Origin: Dysidea avara
Taxonomy: Eukaryota; Porifera; Demospongiae; Dictyoceratida; Dysideidae
Direction: 5' to 3'
DNA length: 64,000 nt
Assembly (NCBI RefSeq): GCF_963678975.1
Contig: NC_089280.1
Span: 17,086,780 to 17,150,779, forward strand
Position 1 is the stretch's first letter; each line of letters opens with the position of its first letter. The notes under the pieces were generated by a model, which saw only the letters and a program-made list of their open reading frames with translations, was not told where the DNA came from and made no database searches. The translations under genes and the position numbers were made by a program. Positions 61,859 to 64,000 of the stretch are shown here, in pieces.

Positions 61859-64000
61859 GTAAGACTATGATGTTGTTATAGACACGTGCATGTGAGACAG
61901 AAACACCGTGATGAACTGCCAGCAACTACAACTGAGGCTGTCATAAACTCAGTAGCTAAGTCATTCAGTGAAGTTGACTTTGTTATCCAGAACTACAGAC
62001 ATACTTGTCAATAGAGGGTATGTAATCTTGCCATGGGAGTGTAAGCGTTGTTTACTTGAGGCACAGCCAGCAAGTTCTGAGTTCCAAGAAATTAGTGTCA
62101 TGGATTGTTTGCATGCCAGAATGTGGCTATACAGACCCCATTAACTGGTGTGGTGAAAATCTTAGGAGGTTCTGCTTTGCCATTTTATTACAGGACTTGT
62201 TATGAGGTAGTAATTGCATGACATGACTGATTATGCAACCATGTACGAGCGTGCTGATGTAATGGTACATAATCGTCATTCATAAACTTACCCATTGTAG
62301 GACTTAGTGGTTGTAAGAGACAATACATGGAGATTAAACTGATTGTATACTGTGCATTGATACATAGACGGCACTTTGGCTAGGCTACAATGGTTGTGTA
62401 TGGATATATTCTTTAGATGCTCACATCATGCAACCAGACATGTAATGCATGCGTGTATATATGACTGTCCCTGTTGTTATATCTGTGTAGATTTAGAGTT
62501 CTACACAATAATAATACATGAGCTTGTTTGTATACGCTATAAAGTTGTGTATTGTTTGACATACACGAATAACTGAAATCGCTGCATTCAGAAAGTATGT
62601 AGGAATGGGTAATGTTTCATGTGTGATATTTGAAAAATGTGTATATGTTATACAATACGCTGGTGTTTAATGTAAGGACATGAAACTGTCTGCAAAACAC
62701 ATGAAAAGTGATAGCATAAGCAACCGATTAATTTATCCTTTAACTTAGTGAACAAAGATCCTACAACCTCCCAGTTTTCACCATCTGCTTTAATTGGCTG
62801 TCATTCAGCTATAAAATTGTTGTGGTCCCATTTTTTGTAGACCCATTCATTTTAATACTCTGTGCGGTAGACTGAGATCATGTAATGTAGGAATTATTGA
62901 CCACTGGTTCTTGTTATAACCATGCAAACATATTTTCCACATATAAATTATGGTACCGCTGAAATGCAACGTCATCTCGCAAGAGTGCAAGTGATTAAAA
63001 GATGAGCTATTTAAAGGGCGTGGCACCCATTTCACTCACAAGTATTCATCCCGGGATGAATACTTGTGAGCAAAACGGGTGCCACGCCCTTTAATTGGCT
63101 TGTTTTTTAATCACTCGCACTCTTGCAAAATGATGTTACATTTGAGCGGTACCATATCAACCAGTTGCTAATATCACTGCATCTGGCAACTCTGTCCTAT
63201 CTGATAGAATTCAGTATGTAATGTACATTCTCACCAAGTTTCAGATCAATCGCATGATTGGAATGTGAGAGATAACTGTAACCAGTTTAATAACACATAA
63301 ATATCAATACAACTCTTCGCTAGATTGGTCTTTGTTTTTAACCTTGTTGAAGAATAACCTGGCTGCTATTGCCACTTACAAGGGTGCATTAAGCAAGCAG
63401 CCAGTCAGTAGCAACCAGTCCAGCTTATCAGTCAGACGTGTTTCAGGCTTCATCACAGTTGTAAGGATGTATAAACCTTGAGGCTGTATGTTTTCATTGC
63501 TTACAGCACTATAGTACTGGTATACTGTTGGTCTTGGGCTTTTTGGGTGATTTATCATCTCCACTGAAATGTTGCGACTTGCCTTCGTATTATAACACAA
63601 AGTTGCAACAGGAAGCAGTTGGTCTAGTATATCGTAAAACCCTTCTCTGATGGGGGTTAAACCTATGTATAGGTTAAAAGAGTACAGAAACCATTATAAT
63701 AGTCCAACAAACAAATATGAATCTGCAGAGGAATTCATTATTTTTGCAGAAAACTATTAGGTTGATAATACTTACCAGTCGATAATTGGTTGTTTACACT
63801 AACTTGCAAATAAAATTTAAAGGTGTAAGGAAAAATTAAGAATTTTACAAGCTAATATGGACTGTTACAATAAAAGTGCTTAAACAAGGGGGTCATCATC
63901 TGAAGTGCACGTTTAATCACTACTTTAGCCCATATCCAGCTTGGCTCCAGGTAATTCTCTCTCGTTTAAGTACTTTCTATTGTGATGATCTCTGCTAGCT
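61859..64000 (+). other. Unit IV intron 1, start
   Basis: Collinear with 31727-33950 of unit II, without the TTAA element. It includes a foldback at 62952-63166 and, from about 63820, a partial foldback of the 6713 type (aggaaaaattaagaatttt, aaacaagggggtcatc) cut by the window end. No other gene seen. Confidence 0.65.
62952..63166. repeat. Foldback MITE, copy B
   Basis: Same element as 45206-45419: ggtaccgctgaaatgcaacg...gcaagagtgcaagtgatt against aatcactcgcactcttgcaaaatg...gagcggtacc, centre tattcatcccgggatgaata. It pairs along almost its whole length. Confidence 0.9.

Overview
The window looks like AT-rich nuclear DNA of an invertebrate animal. Coding signal comes in short exons with GT-AG introns and matched phases, and most of the rest is small repeats: foldback elements, tRNA-derived SINE heads and transposon remnants. 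The repeat types remind me of demosponge genomes, but that is an impression from pattern, not a database match. I see no bacterial operon, rRNA gene, CRISPR array or functional tRNA gene.

The main content is a head-to-tail array of paralogous genes on the + strand. I read them as MXD/MNT-type (MAX-dimerisation, MYC-network) bHLH-leucine-zipper repressors. The complete member (unit III) has six exons between 43243 and 58474. They join in frame to give 384 residues: an N-terminal SID-like (SIN3-interaction) helix, a basic patch (KKRKL), a basic region with His5-Glu9-Arg13, helix-loop-helix, a Leu-Asn-Leu-Leu-Leu heptad zipper, an acidic Ser-rich region and a lineage-specific Gln/Leu-rich tail.

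Layout. About 1-15 kb: dense repeats, with an open, diverged exon-5-like exon at 3414-3643, a decayed ARM/HEAT-like fragment (about 7.8-8.1 kb), a decayed coding stretch (10.35-10.97 kb) and an inverted-repeat element with a Cys-rich gene remnant (11.3-12.8 kb). About 15.2-26.7 kb, unit I: frameshifted exons 2 and 3, an intact zipper exon 4, and exons 5-6 inverted and frameshifted. 26.7-31.3 kb: retroelement and DNA-transposon remnants. 31.3-41.5 kb, unit II: exons 1-3, with exon 3 fused by deletion to the last codons of the gene, giving a predicted 170-residue zipper-less product. 41.5-42.9 kb: no recognised gene. 42.9-60.7 kb, unit III, complete. 61.4-64 kb, unit IV: promoter, exon 1 and start of intron 1, running off the window.

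If the family call is right, the intact protein would pair with MAX through HLH-zipper, bind CACGTG E-boxes and recruit SIN3/HDAC through the N-terminal helix. The unit III promoter carries a CACGTG, which allows feedback control. The other units look like paralogs at different stages of decay or remodelling, probably helped by the repeats that fill the introns.
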